Counted from the first letter of the stretch, positions 1 to 8,355 are shown. The stretch is DNA of 44,731 nt from Candidatus Lachnoclostridium pullistercoris (GCA_019119775.1 DWWL01000021.1:1-44731); one strand, 5' to 3'. The notes: a model not told the origin generated them from the sequence alone. Numbers and translations are program-made.

Positions 1-339
1 TAATATAATTTCTTTCATATATCGTAATTGCTCTCTAAACTGTTCTTCAGAATCATATTGATATCCAAATATTTTCGTCTCAAAATCAGCCTGATCATCT
101 AACTCTGTAAGATTAAATTGCAGGCCCGGAAAAGTACAAAAATCCACACTTATAGCCTTTAAAGCTGAAAATCTAAAAACAATTTCGCAATTATTGTTAT
201 TTATCTTTCTTATGTATCTCCATATCCTCTCCCTCTCGATTGTCACTGATTCAACTAATGTAAAGCCCAATTTCTCTAAATCAGGAGTAATTATATCGTT
301 TAAGGATTCCCGTATTAATTTTAATTCTTTTCTATTCAT
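1..339 (-). CDS. Hypothetical protein, 3' end cut by the window edge
   Basis: An open frame of 113 codons runs without a stop from ATG at 339 to base 1, so the C-terminus is missing. The start has a good ribosome-binding site (GAGGAGG at about 347-353, 7 nt spacing). The protein begins MNRKELKLIRESLNDIITPD and continues with a charged region followed by alternating hydrophobic residues (CEIVFRFSALKAISVDFC), which suggests a small mixed alpha/beta cytosolic protein. I do not recognise the family. It is AT-rich, like the next two genes and unlike the GC-rich polysaccharide operon. Sitting next to an Imm11-like gene, it could be another small immunity-type or orphan accessory protein; that is inference from context only. 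Confidence 0.6.
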   Translation of the reverse strand, partial: MNRKELKLIRESLNDIITPDLEKLGFTLVESVTIERERIWRYIRKINNNNCEIVFRFSALKAISVDFCTFPGLQFNLTELDDQADFETKIFGYQYDSEEQFREQLRYMKEIIL

Positions 340-379
340 CTGTTATCCTCCTCACATAAGAGACAAAAATAATAAGACC

Positions 380-788
380 CTATTTTTCTTTAAATTCATC
401 GCTATCCCAAACCAATTTAAATTTAAATCCTGTCAAATTATTTTTTTCAACTGTTTTTTTGAATATATCCGACACAAATGGCCATCTTCTTGGTTCATCT
501 ACTATCTTAAAGATATTAACTCCATCTAATAAGCCATTATTCAAAAAGGCATATTTTTCAAATACCATAATTCTATTACTCCCTTTATATGTTAAATATT
601 GGGAGTGTTCATAATCAATAACGTCTAAAACAGTTGTAACATTTATTCCATAATACTTTTTCTCAAATACGAGCTCAAGTTTTCAGCTCTCTTCCATCAA
701 AGGCTTGTATTTCCTCAGCACTGAATTCACTTACAGGAACCAGATTTTCATAATGATCCACATCAGAAAATAAATGCCATATTTTCAA
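380..788 (-). pseudogene. Imm11 (DUF1629)-like immunity protein, frameshifted
   Basis: Two frames together give one protein. The first begins at TTG 788 (6 nt after AGGAGG; the ATG at 794 is too close to it) and reads MKIWHLFSDVDHYENLVPV...FDGRELK before hitting TGA. Removing one base from the T4 run at 680-683 (AAAA on the coding strand) joins it to the second frame, LELVFEKKYYG...NRIMVFEKYAFLN...VSDIFKKTVEKNNLTGFKFKLVWDSDEF. The N-terminal pattern and the C-terminal 'F..vve.n.LtGf.F..vWD' pattern are those I associate with the Imm11/DUF1629 family, found as immunity proteins of polymorphic toxins and often as orphans. The intact second half alone (380-568) is 62 aa. A sequencing error in the homopolymer would give the same picture. 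No partner toxin is visible. Confidence 0.6.
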
Positions 789-871
789 ATTCATTCCTCC
801 TAGCGGAACCTATTTTGGGGATTCCAGCTCATCAATCCTATCCACGAAACCTCACTTCAAAAATCGAATAA

Positions 872-1315
872 TTACTCATCATAAGCCGGATCTGCAGCAA
901 ACCAGGTACATATATCTTCTTGCTCCGGTTTGCTTTTATCTATCCATGCTGTGTAAAAAATAACTTGTCCTGAATTTTGGGCCATAATCAATCTCAGCGC
1001 ATTTTTTTCATAAATATATTTAATGCCTTTCAAATCTCCTTTTGTACCAATGCTCAATTTGCAATTCCCCCAGTACCAGCTTAACAGCGCAAGGTTTTCT
1101 CCTGTCTCTGAGCCAGACTCTGCTTGTATGTTATCTCTGATCTTTACCGCACATCTGATATCAATATTATTTTCATATTCCTTCGGGATATTGCATACTA
1201 ATTTAAATCGTTTTTCGACCTTAAAACAATATCCCTGATTATTGAGTTCAATGCAGTCATACTGCACTTCTTTCCCATTTACTAATATTTCAATTTCTCC
1301 TAAATTTGTAACCAT
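872..1315 (-). CDS. Hypothetical protein, possible immunity-type
   Basis: This encodes 147 aa from ATG 1315 (MVTNLGEIEILVNGKEVQYD), preceded by a GGGAGG-like site about 7 nt upstream. The frame stays open to 1348, but that longer start lacks a better site. There is no signal peptide or membrane segment. The protein is acidic and rich in aromatic residues, with SWYWGNC in the middle, FYTAWID and a C-terminal CTWFAADPAYDE, and looks like a small globular beta-rich protein. I do not recognise the family. It is AT-rich, follows the broken Imm11-like gene on the same strand and abuts the GC-rich operon, so it belongs to the same accessory fringe. An immunity role is inferred from location only. 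Confidence 0.6.
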   Translation of the reverse strand: MVTNLGEIEILVNGKEVQYDCIELNNQGYCFKVEKRFKLVCNIPKEYENNIDIRCAVKIRDNIQAESGSETGENLALLSWYWGNCKLSIGTKGDLKGIKYIYEKNALRLIMAQNSGQVIFYTAWIDKSKPEQEDICTWFAADPAYDE

Positions 1316-1378
1316 TTTTCCGCCTCCCCCGGAAACCTCCCAAATCATTCTCCTCGCGCTGCCTTCTCACTGCCTCCC

Positions 1379-1981
1379 TCACACCCCTCCCCCATTCTCC
1401 TTCAGCCATCTCCTCCGCTCCCTGTAGTCCGGCAGCACCCGCTCCACCTCCGCCCAGAAGAGCTTCGAGTGGTTCATCTGCTTTCTGTGGGCCAGCTCGT
1501 GAACCACCACGTAGTCCAGGATCTCCGGGGGCATGAGAATCAGTTTCCAGTTGAAATTCAAGTTTCCGCGGCTGCTGCAGCTGCCCCAGCGGGTTTTCTG
1601 GGCGCGGATGGAAATGCGGCCGAAGGTGACACCCATTTTGGCCGCAAAATAAGCTGCCCGCTGGCTGATCACCGCCCGGGCCAGCTCCCGGTATCGGGCC
1701 TCCAGAGCCGGGTCCTTCTCATAGTCCCGGTCCGGGGCCGCCTCCTGCCGTCTCCTGCTCCTCTCCCGCTGGAGAAGATATTTCTCCAGAATCCAGTCCT
1801 TTTTCTCCTCCACAAACTGCTTCACTGCCCGGTCGCCGGCGCGGCGGGGCACTCTGGCCCGCACTCTGCCGTCAGCCGTCACCTCCAGCCCCAGAGTCTT
1901 CCGTTCAGAGTAGATCACTTCCACACATATGGAAAGAGCGCCTTCACAGGAAGGCGCTTTCAGTATAATTTCCTTTAACAT
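1379..1981 (-). CDS. YgjP-like (DUF45) zinc metallopeptidase
   Basis: A 200-aa predicted zinc metalloprotease of the YgjP/DUF45 (WLM/SprT-like) group. The metal site is plain: HELAH at residues 161-165 and a third His at 171 in MNHSKLFW. The family-typical block QKTRWGSCSSRGNLNFNWKL lies just upstream (about 128-147). The N-terminal beta region (ERKTLGLEVTADGRVRARVP) also matches the family. No signal peptide is seen, so it is probably cytosolic; substrates of the family are poorly defined. It starts 25 bp after the ABC permease on the same strand and is the last gene of the polysaccharide operon, though its function need not relate to glycan export. A 9-bp GC-rich hairpin (1937-1958) lies inside its first 20 codons. 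GTG at 1921 is an alternative start placed after that hairpin. Confidence 0.85.
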   Translation of the reverse strand: MLKEIILKAPSCEGALSICVEVIYSERKTLGLEVTADGRVRARVPRRAGDRAVKQFVEEKKDWILEKYLLQRERSRRRQEAAPDRDYEKDPALEARYRELARAVISQRAAYFAAKMGVTFGRISIRAQKTRWGSCSSRGNLNFNWKLILMPPEILDYVVVHELAHRKQMNHSKLFWAEVERVLPDYRERRRWLKENGGGV

Positions 1982-2006
1982 TTTATCAAAACCTCGTCCG
2001 GCCCGC

Positions 2007-2816
2007 TTACAGCACGTCGGAAAAATGCGGCCGCAGCCGTTTAAATACCTTCAGTCCCACAAAGAAGACCGCCAGCGTCACGATCCAGAAATACAGGGTC
2101 ATGGTCGGCCGCTCAAAGAACCAGTGTCCCGTCAGGATGCTGTCCCTGTATCCCGCCACAATATAGTAAAACGGGTTGAATTTTAGCAGCGTCAGCACCA
2201 CTGGAATATCCGCAAACATGGACTCCTGATACATGATCGGCACCAGCCACATGCCAAACTGCAGGCAGATGCCCACAATCTGGGCCATATCCTTGAAAAA
2301 TACATTTACCGCGCAGGTAAAATATCCGATCCCCAGCGCCAGCATGGACGCCGCAAAGGTGTAGTAGATGACCTGAATCCAGGTGATCATGGGCGCCCGG
2401 CCGTAGCAGAGAGCCATGACGATCATAATGATCACAAAAAATCCGTGGACCATCAGGCTGGAGAGCAGCTTGATCACCGGCAGCACTTCCACCTGGAACA
2501 CCACTTTTTTCACCAGATAGCTGTACTCCTGCAGACAGCCCGTCACCGTATTCAGGGCCTCGCTGAAGAAAAACCACGGCACGATGCCGGGCACCAGCCA
2601 CAGCACGTAAGGCACTCCCGGCACCGGCGGCACGCTCTTAAATCCCAGCTGGAAAATGCAGAAATAGATGAGCACCGTCACCACCGGCTGGACAAACATC
2701 CACACCACGCCGAAGTAAGAGCCCACAAACCGTTTCCGGAAATCTGCCTTCGACAGATCCCAGATCAGCTTCCGCCTTTTGACGATCTCCCCGACCAGGG
2801 AAATAACTTCTTTCAT
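2007..2816 (-). CDS. Polysaccharide ABC-2 transporter permease (Wzm/TagG type)
   Basis: A 269-aa integral membrane protein with about six transmembrane helices. It opens with the family-typical amphipathic segment (RRKLIWDLSKADFRKRFVGS), then YFGVVWMFVQPVVTVLIYFCIFQ, and ends with LKVFKRLRPHFSDVL. These are hallmarks of Wzm/TagG/RfbD-type permeases, which move undecaprenyl-linked glycans or teichoic acids across the membrane together with a Wzt/TagH ATPase. It lies 23 bp downstream of rfbC, at the end of a glycosyltransferase operon, which supports a role in surface glycan export. Oddity: no ABC ATPase gene is found next to it or elsewhere in the window, although these permeases are normally encoded beside their ATPase. 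Confidence 0.88.
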   Translation of the reverse strand: MKEVISLVGEIVKRRKLIWDLSKADFRKRFVGSYFGVVWMFVQPVVTVLIYFCIFQLGFKSVPPVPGVPYVLWLVPGIVPWFFFSEALNTVTGCLQEYSYLVKKVVFQVEVLPVIKLLSSLMVHGFFVIIMIVMALCYGRAPMITWIQVIYYTFAASMLALGIGYFTCAVNVFFKDMAQIVGICLQFGMWLVPIMYQESMFADIPVVLTLLKFNPFYYIVAGYRDSILTGHWFFERPTMTLYFWIVTLAVFFVGLKVFKRLRPHFSDVL

Positions 2817-2839
2817 CCGAAAATCCCTCTCACAACCGG

Positions 2840-3394
2840 TCAGAACTTAAAGGTGTCCTTAAATCCGCCCCATTTTTGATCTTTTTCAGAGATGATCAGC
2901 TCCACGCCCTCCTGAAGGGGCCACTCGATGCCGATATCCGGATCGTTCCAGGCCATGCCGCCCTCATCTCCCGGATGGTAGAAATCCGTGCACTTGTACA
3001 CAAATTCCGCCTCATCGGAAAGCACTAAAAATCCGTGGGCAAAGCCTTCCGGAATGTAGAACTGCTTCTTGTTCTCCGCGGAGAGCGTCACGCCGAACCA
3101 TTTTCCGTAAGTCTCAGAATCCGCCCGCAGATCCACCGCCACGTCGAAGACCTCGCCGCGGACCACGCGCACCAGCTTGCCCTGGGGGAACTGCTTCTGA
3201 TAGTGAAGGCCCCTCAGCACGCCCCTTGCGGACATGGACTGGTTGTCCTGCACAAATACCATGTCCAGGCCGGCCTCCTTAAAATCATTCTGGTTGTAAG
3301 TCTCCATGAAATAGCCTCTCTCATCCTTAAAAACCGTCGGCTCAATCACACAGAGTCCTTTGATATCACAGGTTGTAACTTTGATCTTTCCCAT
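2840..3394 (-). CDS. rfbC: dTDP-4-dehydrorhamnose 3,5-epimerase
   Basis: Catalyses the third step of dTDP-L-rhamnose synthesis, double epimerisation of dTDP-4-keto-6-deoxyglucose. From ATG 3394 it is 184 aa, the usual length; an upstream in-frame start at 3427 lacks a site, while 3394 follows GTGAGGA. Visible family features are KDERGYFMETYNQNDF, DNQSMSARGVLRGLHYQ (catalytic His), GEVFDVAVDLR, YIPEGFAHGFLVLS and a late Tyr/Lys region (EFVYKCTDFYHPGDEGG). The protein is a cytosolic cupin dimer in the family. It is separated by about 17 kb from rfbA, rfbB and rfbD (20433-23258), yet sits inside the glycosyltransferase operon. This suggests that precursor supply is split between two transcription units. 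Confidence 0.93.
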   Translation of the reverse strand: MGKIKVTTCDIKGLCVIEPTVFKDERGYFMETYNQNDFKEAGLDMVFVQDNQSMSARGVLRGLHYQKQFPQGKLVRVVRGEVFDVAVDLRADSETYGKWFGVTLSAENKKQFYIPEGFAHGFLVLSDEAEFVYKCTDFYHPGDEGGMAWNDPDIGIEWPLQEGVELIISEKDQKWGGFKDTFKF

Positions 3395-3441
3395 ATGTTC
3401 GTCCTCACTTTTCAACAGACTTGTCAAGCAATACTATAGCA

Positions 3442-5082
3442 CTAGATTCGGATGCTGACAATAGAAAACAACCGCAGCAGCACATATCCGTTGGCGCAGA
3501 CCAGGAAAAACAGAAGCTCCCGGTCCCTGTTCTTCGTCAGCGTGATCCAGTTATTTTTCAGGGCCATGAGAAATACCGGCAGAAACGGCAGAAAATACCT
3601 TCCCTGCACGCCCATGACAATGGACGAGCTGGCCGGAGTCCAGGCGATGAACATGGAAAACATAGCCGCTCCCACGCAGGCCAGGCACAGAAATAAAGCC
3701 CACGCTCTCCGGCCGCCGGCAAGGTAGACCGTCTCTCCGCCCGGCTTTTTCATAGCCAGGAAAAACAGCGTGAAAGTCATGGCCAGAATCACCACATAAG
3801 GCACATCCAGCACCTGGTCCAGATTTCCCAGCCAGTTTCCCATCATGGTCAGGTGGTAGTAATCTCCCTTTTCCAGAATGGTGTTGTAAAAGATTCTCAG
3901 CGTCTTTACAGGGTTGTGGAGCACCCACTCAAAGGTATATCCGCTCTCCCCGGCCCATCCTACAAAGCTCTCCGTCTCCGCCGCGTACTGGGCGATGGTG
4001 GCGCTGTTTACCAGGATCATGGCTCCGGCGTAGACCGCCAGAACAGCCGCCGCAGACAGGAGCCAGTTTCTCCCGTTTCCGAATTTCTTTACCGGAATCA
4101 GCAGACAGAGCCCCAGAAGCACCCCGTAGATCATCTTGCACGGCCCCAGCACGCCCATCACAGCCGCCATCAGGGCCACATCCCGCTTCCTCACGTTTCC
4201 CGCGCCGTAAGTCAGCTTTAACGTCACCGCCGAAAACAGGAAGGACAGGCTTAAGATCATGGCGTCGTAGGAAAATGACGCCGCCAGGTGAAGGGTCATG
4301 GGAAGCATGGTCACGCCGAAAAGCACTTCCTTCCCAAAGGGCAGCTGCCTCATGGCATACCAGGTGATTCCCGCAAAGAAGAGCAGGTTTCCAAATCTCC
4401 CCAGATACAGAAGACCCAGGCCGCCAAGGCCCAGAAGCCGCCCTAAAACAATCCCCAGTGCCTGGGGAAGATAGGCCAGAGGCGTCGTCTCCACCGGCGG
4501 TTTCACCGTGGTTTCCATCTCCTGCGTCCCCGTACCGGAAAGTCCTGTGTCGTGGATCTTCCGGTACGTGTGCTCCGTCAGAGTCTGCCCCAGCACCTGG
4601 GTGTCCTTCGTCTCCTCCTGCCCCGCCAGGCTCTCTCCTGGATTCAGATCTGTGTCCAGCACAAAAGCGTCCTGGGTCCGGATGTACACATGGCCTTTCC
4701 CGTCCGCCGCCGGCTGCCCCAGAATGGTGTTGGAGAGCCGGTAGGAGCTGATAAAATGGCTGACCTCATCCGGCGCGGAGAGAGGAGCCAGCACTGCCAG
4801 ATACATGGAACCGAGGCCCAGAATGCACAGAACCGCCGCCGTCTCCAGCGCCGCCCGCTTCCGGAAGAACGTCCAGCCGGCCAGGACTGAAAAAAGGACT
4901 GTGCAGAAAAGAAGGAGAAGGTACCAGCCGTAGAGAAAGGTATCTTTTGACTCCAGAACTCCCGCCCGCACATTTTTCATATGCCAGACGCCCAGAACTG
5001 CCACAAAAAAGACGCCCAGAAGCCACAGGGGGAGGCGCCTGCTTCCGGTTTCGGACGTCTCACTTGTCTGCCGGCTTTTCAT
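3442..5082 (-). CDS. DUF2142 polytopic membrane protein
   Basis: From ATG 5082 it is 546 aa; the site GGGAGGAAG precedes this start, which is preferable to the ATG at 5109. It has about 12 hydrophobic segments. After the first two is the DUF2142 signature LAPLSAPDEVSHF, followed by a long outward-facing loop rich in Thr and Glu (roughly residues 120-195). This resembles the architecture of GT-C glycosyltransferases and polymerases, where an acidic residue after the first helices is catalytic. DUF2142 proteins are frequent in Gram-positive polysaccharide loci and may act as lipid-linked glycosyltransferase or polymerase. Here it is the best candidate for the otherwise missing polymerisation or external transfer step (inference). 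It overlaps the DUF2304 gene by 23 bp. Confidence 0.8.
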   Translation of the reverse strand: MKSRQTSETSETGSRRLPLWLLGVFFVAVLGVWHMKNVRAGVLESKDTFLYGWYLLLLFCTVLFSVLAGWTFFRKRAALETAAVLCILGLGSMYLAVLAPLSAPDEVSHFISSYRLSNTILGQPAADGKGHVYIRTQDAFVLDTDLNPGESLAGQEETKDTQVLGQTLTEHTYRKIHDTGLSGTGTQEMETTVKPPVETTPLAYLPQALGIVLGRLLGLGGLGLLYLGRFGNLLFFAGITWYAMRQLPFGKEVLFGVTMLPMTLHLAASFSYDAMILSLSFLFSAVTLKLTYGAGNVRKRDVALMAAVMGVLGPCKMIYGVLLGLCLLIPVKKFGNGRNWLLSAAAVLAVYAGAMILVNSATIAQYAAETESFVGWAGESGYTFEWVLHNPVKTLRIFYNTILEKGDYYHLTMMGNWLGNLDQVLDVPYVVILAMTFTLFFLAMKKPGGETVYLAGGRRAWALFLCLACVGAAMFSMFIAWTPASSSIVMGVQGRYFLPFLPVFLMALKNNWITLTKNRDRELLFFLVCANGYVLLRLFSIVSIRI

Positions 5083-5425
5083 TCTGCTCTTCCTCCCTCT
5101 CTTTTTCATTCAGCGCCATCTTCTGCACCAGTTCTCTCTGCTTTGCCTCCAGCTGGGAAACCCGCAGCGTCAGGGAAAACACCTTCACCATCAGCAGGAA
5201 AATGATGAACAGAAAGATAAAATTGGACGTGGAATAGGTCCCCGCCAGACGGGAGAGGATGTCCGCCGTCTTTGGGAATACGCTGAATATGATCAGGACT
5301 GCCGCCACAAACACCCAGAATACAGAGTCCTCGATCTGAGCTTTGGACTGCCTTATCTTCCGTATGATCAGCGCTGTCGTCAGAAGGGAGGCCGCGATCA
5401 GCACCGCTCTCAGCATCATGGTCAT
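5060..5425 (-). CDS. DUF2304 small membrane protein
   Basis: A 121-aa protein with three hydrophobic helices (about residues 5-20, 34-50 and 69-87), followed by a charged, coiled-coil-like tail (SQLEAKQRELVQKMALNEKEREEEQNEK). The middle motif DSVFWVFVAAVLIIFSVFPK with SNFIFLFIIFLLMVKVFSLT is the DUF2304 pattern. The family commonly sits beside polyprenyl-phosphate glycosyltransferases of the DPM1/GtrB type, as it does here (7666-8355). It is suspected to be a membrane partner in polyprenyl-phosphate-sugar transfer, but no biochemical function is established. Its ATG overlaps the stop of the upstream GT2 gene by 4 bp, implying translational coupling. Confidence 0.85.
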   Translation of the reverse strand: MTMMLRAVLIAASLLTTALIIRKIRQSKAQIEDSVFWVFVAAVLIIFSVFPKTADILSRLAGTYSTSNFIFLFIIFLLMVKVFSLTLRVSQLEAKQRELVQKMALNEKEREEEQNEKPADK

Positions 5426-6354
5426 TTTCCATTCCTCCAGTAATTTTTATTCATCGTCAGCCACAGGACCGCCTTTAGAGGCAGCCGCCGGTAAGCCTTT
5501 CCCAGCCGGTAGCCTGCGTATTTAAAGCCGCTTTTTACGATCAGGCCGGGAATCTGCAGAAGCCTTCCGCTGGAAAACAGCCAGGCGGCCGTCTTTTTCA
5601 CTAGGCGGATCCCCTCTCCCTCTGACGGCACTCCCTCAAACACCTCCGGGTGATCCGCCTGGGACACGCCCAGGTCAAAATTTCTCCTCAGCTGCTGCAT
5701 GCAGCTGTAGTTGTGGGAGTGGATCACCCTGGCGTCCGCCTCGTAGCAGATCCCGTAGCCGGCGGCCAGAGCCCCCGCCGCGAAGATCATGTCCTCGTTG
5801 AAGATCGTCCGGGAGATAAATCCCCCCTGCTTTAAAAACAGCTCCCTGCGGTAGGCACAGCACACATTGGAGGCAAAATAAGCCTTGATCCCCAGCCGGG
5901 CGATGTCCGCCTTCGTCTTCACGCAGCTCTCCTCCGGATAATTAAAAGAGCGGGTGAAACGCTCCGCTGGAGCGCAGTCCCTGTCCGCCAGCTGTCTGGC
6001 ATAGACGGCGATCACCGTCTCCCCCGCCGGCCCCGTTTTCCCAAAGCCCTTCAGCAGATTTTCCGTGAGATATTCGTCCGCCGGCACCGCGTCGTCCGTC
6101 ATCAAGACGCAGATATCTGCGTCAGAGAGGCTCATCAGCCGGTTTCTGGTGGCTCCGTGATCGAATTCTTCTTTTTTAATGTGGTGGACCTCCAGCTTTC
6201 TGAACCTGGAAAATTCACTCTCGTTCCAATACTGCTCTTCCGTATTGATCACGATGATCTTTCTCACCGCTTCCCTCTGCTTTTCCAGCATGGCAAGCAG
6301 CCTGACAAATTCTTTCCCCGGCCTGTAAGCCGGTATCAGCACGTCAATGGTCAT
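5422..6354 (-). CDS. Glycosyltransferase family 2, rhamnosyltransferase-like
   Basis: A 310-aa GT-A fold enzyme. It starts with the nucleotide-binding strand MTIDVLIPAYRPGKEF. The block DHGATRNRLMSLSDADICVLMTDDAVPADEYL (about residues 85-115) carries the metal-binding acidic motif. Further on, CCAYRRELFLKQGGF...FNEDMIFAAGALAAGY supplies the usual acceptor-side ED motif. This arrangement resembles rhamnosyl/galactosyl-type GT2 enzymes (RfbF/WbbL-like) that transfer from dTDP-rhamnose or UDP-sugars to a lipid-linked glycan at the inner membrane face. Donor specificity cannot be read from sequence, but rfbA-D genes nearby make dTDP-rhamnose a reasonable donor. It overlaps both neighbours by 4 bp within the operon. 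Confidence 0.85.
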   Translation of the reverse strand: MTIDVLIPAYRPGKEFVRLLAMLEKQREAVRKIIVINTEEQYWNESEFSRFRKLEVHHIKKEEFDHGATRNRLMSLSDADICVLMTDDAVPADEYLTENLLKGFGKTGPAGETVIAVYARQLADRDCAPAERFTRSFNYPEESCVKTKADIARLGIKAYFASNVCCAYRRELFLKQGGFISRTIFNEDMIFAAGALAAGYGICYEADARVIHSHNYSCMQQLRRNFDLGVSQADHPEVFEGVPSEGEGIRLVKKTAAWLFSSGRLLQIPGLIVKSGFKYAGYRLGKAYRRLPLKAVLWLTMNKNYWRNGK

Positions 6355-7661
6355 GGTCTTCCCTCCTTAGCCCGGTGAATGACAAATTCCTGCACAGCGC
6401 CGAATCCCAGGACCAGCACAGCCATCAGTCCCAGATAGCAGACGGACGCCCCCATAATGGCAAACCGTCTCACAAGTGCCGGCGAGATCAGCCACGCGGC
6501 CGCGGCCGCAGTCAGATACACCAGAAAAATGGTTCCCTGCCGCCTCATGATCACCAGCAGATAGTAGTAAAGGTTCGCCAGGGCGTAAAGGCCGCCCCCC
6601 AGAATAATGATCACAAACGGGATCCAGTGGGCCGTGAGCGAGCCTCTGTAGCCCTCTCCCAGGATCCGCTCCATAATGCCCAGGACCGGGCGCCCCAAAA
6701 TCAGCGTTCCCAGAACCGCCAGCACCGTCAGAGCCCCAATCACCGCGGCGATCTGCCTGCGGATCTTTAAAAATCCGTCAAAATTCCTTGTCTCCCAGCA
6801 TTCCGTCAGCCTGGTTAAAAAGGGACGGATCACAAAATTCGCTGCCAGATAGATCACCGACGTGGGCATGAAGAGAATGTTGAAATATCCGCTCATGGCG
6901 TCGGTCAGCTCCCGGTCGATGGCGTATTTCGCCGCGGAAAACACATAAAAATCCAGGAACACGGAAACGAACAGCAGGGACGTATTCTTCAGCAGCCGCA
7001 GACAGGCTCCCCTCTCCGCCTCAAATCGCACGTCCGGCAGCACTCCCGCCCGGATCACGCTGACGTCAAACAGCACCGCCCCGAAAATCTGGGCAAGCAC
7101 CGCCCCAAAAGAAGCCGTCAGCAGATTTCCCGAAATCTGCAGAGTGACGAGAAACACCGCCACCGAAAGAATGGTGCGGAAAGTGTTGGATTTTCCCGTC
7201 AGGTAAAGGCTTCCCTGTCTCTGAAATTCTGACTCGTACACATCGGCGAAGCCGTCGATGATCTTATATCCGGCCAGCAGAAAGATCACCGCCGCCTTGT
7301 GCAGGCTGTATTCTCCCTGAAGCCAGAGAAAGGACAGATGCAGGGCCGCAGCCGCCGCAGCTGTCCCGCAGGTCACCGCCCGCAGCCGCAGATAATCCCC
7401 AAAGGTATATTCCTGCCGCCCGTCCGTGATGTGGAACGGCCGGATGCCGAAGTAGGCGATGATAAACATCTGCTGGCCGTAGGTGGAGAATCCGAAGCCG
7501 AAGATTCCGCCCTCGTCCTCCCCCGCCATCCGCATGACGATAAAGGCCAGCACCATGGACGCCAGAGCGTACACTGCGCTGCCCGCCGTATTCCAGATTA
7601 CGTTCTGTCTCTCTTTGTGGTTTCCGCGATACACCAGAAACCGTTCTGCAAATCCAGTCAT
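6351..7661 (-). CDS. Polysaccharide flippase-like polytopic membrane protein
   Basis: A 436-aa protein with about 12 predicted transmembrane helices and short loops. It starts with a short cytosolic segment containing KERQNVIWNTAGSAVYALASMVLAFIVMRMAG, which resembles the first helix of Wzx/RfbX-like exporters. The overall layout, 12 helices with a basic break in the middle (TRLTECWETRNFDGFLKIRRQ), fits the MOP (MATE/Wzx) superfamily. It is encoded between two glycosyltransferases with overlaps or gaps of 4 bp, so a role in moving a lipid-linked saccharide is likely. It is divergent from the better Wzx match at 13285-14760, so a different substrate is plausible. Confidence 0.75.
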   Translation of the reverse strand: MTGFAERFLVYRGNHKERQNVIWNTAGSAVYALASMVLAFIVMRMAGEDEGGIFGFGFSTYGQQMFIIAYFGIRPFHITDGRQEYTFGDYLRLRAVTCGTAAAAAALHLSFLWLQGEYSLHKAAVIFLLAGYKIIDGFADVYESEFQRQGSLYLTGKSNTFRTILSVAVFLVTLQISGNLLTASFGAVLAQIFGAVLFDVSVIRAGVLPDVRFEAERGACLRLLKNTSLLFVSVFLDFYVFSAAKYAIDRELTDAMSGYFNILFMPTSVIYLAANFVIRPFLTRLTECWETRNFDGFLKIRRQIAAVIGALTVLAVLGTLILGRPVLGIMERILGEGYRGSLTAHWIPFVIIILGGGLYALANLYYYLLVIMRRQGTIFLVYLTAAAAAWLISPALVRRFAIMGASVCYLGLMAVLVLGFGAVQEFVIHRAKEGRP

Positions 7662-7665
7662 GTTC

Positions 7666-8355
7666 TCATCCTTTTCCCCGGAAATTCTGAATCACCAGGA
7701 TGGAGGTGAGCATCCGCAGCATGTATTTTACCGCCACGCCCGGCTTTAAATAGCTCTCTCCGCCCTTCCGCTCGTCGATCACCACCGGCACCTCCGCCAC
7801 CTTCGCTCCCTGGCGGATGAGCAGGGAAATGGTGTCCGGCTCCGGCCCGTAGTTCATCCGGTAGGCAAATTTTTCCATCATCTCCCGGTCAAACATCCTC
7901 ATTCCCGACGTGGGATCGGTGATCCTGGCCCCTGTGGTCAGCCAGATGGCGAGGCCGATCATCCGGCTTCCCACCATCCTCAGAGAAAAATCTTTTTTAC
8001 GGTTCACGAAGCGGGAGCCGATGACGATGCTGTAGCCCTCGTCCATCTTCTCCTTCATTTCCGCCACATACTCCGCCCGGTGCTGGCCGTCCCCGTCAAA
8101 CTGGACCGCGCAGGAGTACCCTTTCTCAAAGGCGTACTTCATTCCCGTCTGAAAACTCCCCGCCAGCCCCAGGTTTACAGGGAGCGTGATGTGGTTGTAG
8201 CCGCCGGCCCTCAGAATCCGCTCCGTGCTGTCCGTGGAGCCGTCGTTGACCACCACATAGTCCAGTTCCGGATAATTCTTTATAAGGCCCTCCACCACTG
8301 CCTGTATGTTCTCTTCCTCATTAAATGCCGGAATGATCAAAATCACCTGATTCAT
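7666..8355 (-). CDS. GT2 polyprenyl-phosphate sugar transferase (DPM1/GtrB type)
   Basis: A 229-aa soluble GT2 with the features of dolichyl/undecaprenyl-phosphate glycosyltransferases: ILIIPAFNEEENIQAVV at the N-terminus, VVNDGSTDST (about 36-45), VNLGLAGSFQTGMKYA, the metal motif QFDGDGQH (about 88-95), GSRF and the late TDPTSGMRMF block. The family makes polyprenyl-phosphate-linked single sugars that GT-C enzymes use outside the cell. It lacks the C-terminal membrane helices of full GtrB proteins, which may explain the DUF2304 partner encoded in the same operon (inference). The DUF2142 protein would be a candidate acceptor-side GT-C. Its ATG overlaps the upstream gene by 4 bp. Confidence 0.88.
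   Translation of the reverse strand: MNQVILIIPAFNEEENIQAVVEGLIKNYPELDYVVVNDGSTDSTERILRAGGYNHITLPVNLGLAGSFQTGMKYAFEKGYSCAVQFDGDGQHRAEYVAEMKEKMDEGYSIVIGSRFVNRKKDFSLRMVGSRMIGLAIWLTTGARITDPTSGMRMFDREMMEKFAYRMNYGPEPDTISLLIRQGAKVAEVPVVIDERKGGESYLKPGVAVKYMLRMLTSILVIQNFRGKG

Noticed and set aside
194..529. A 111-codon plus-strand open frame in the AT-rich fringe
   Set aside because: It is antisense to two minus-strand frames with good ribosome-binding sites and Imm11-like similarity, and has no site of its own.
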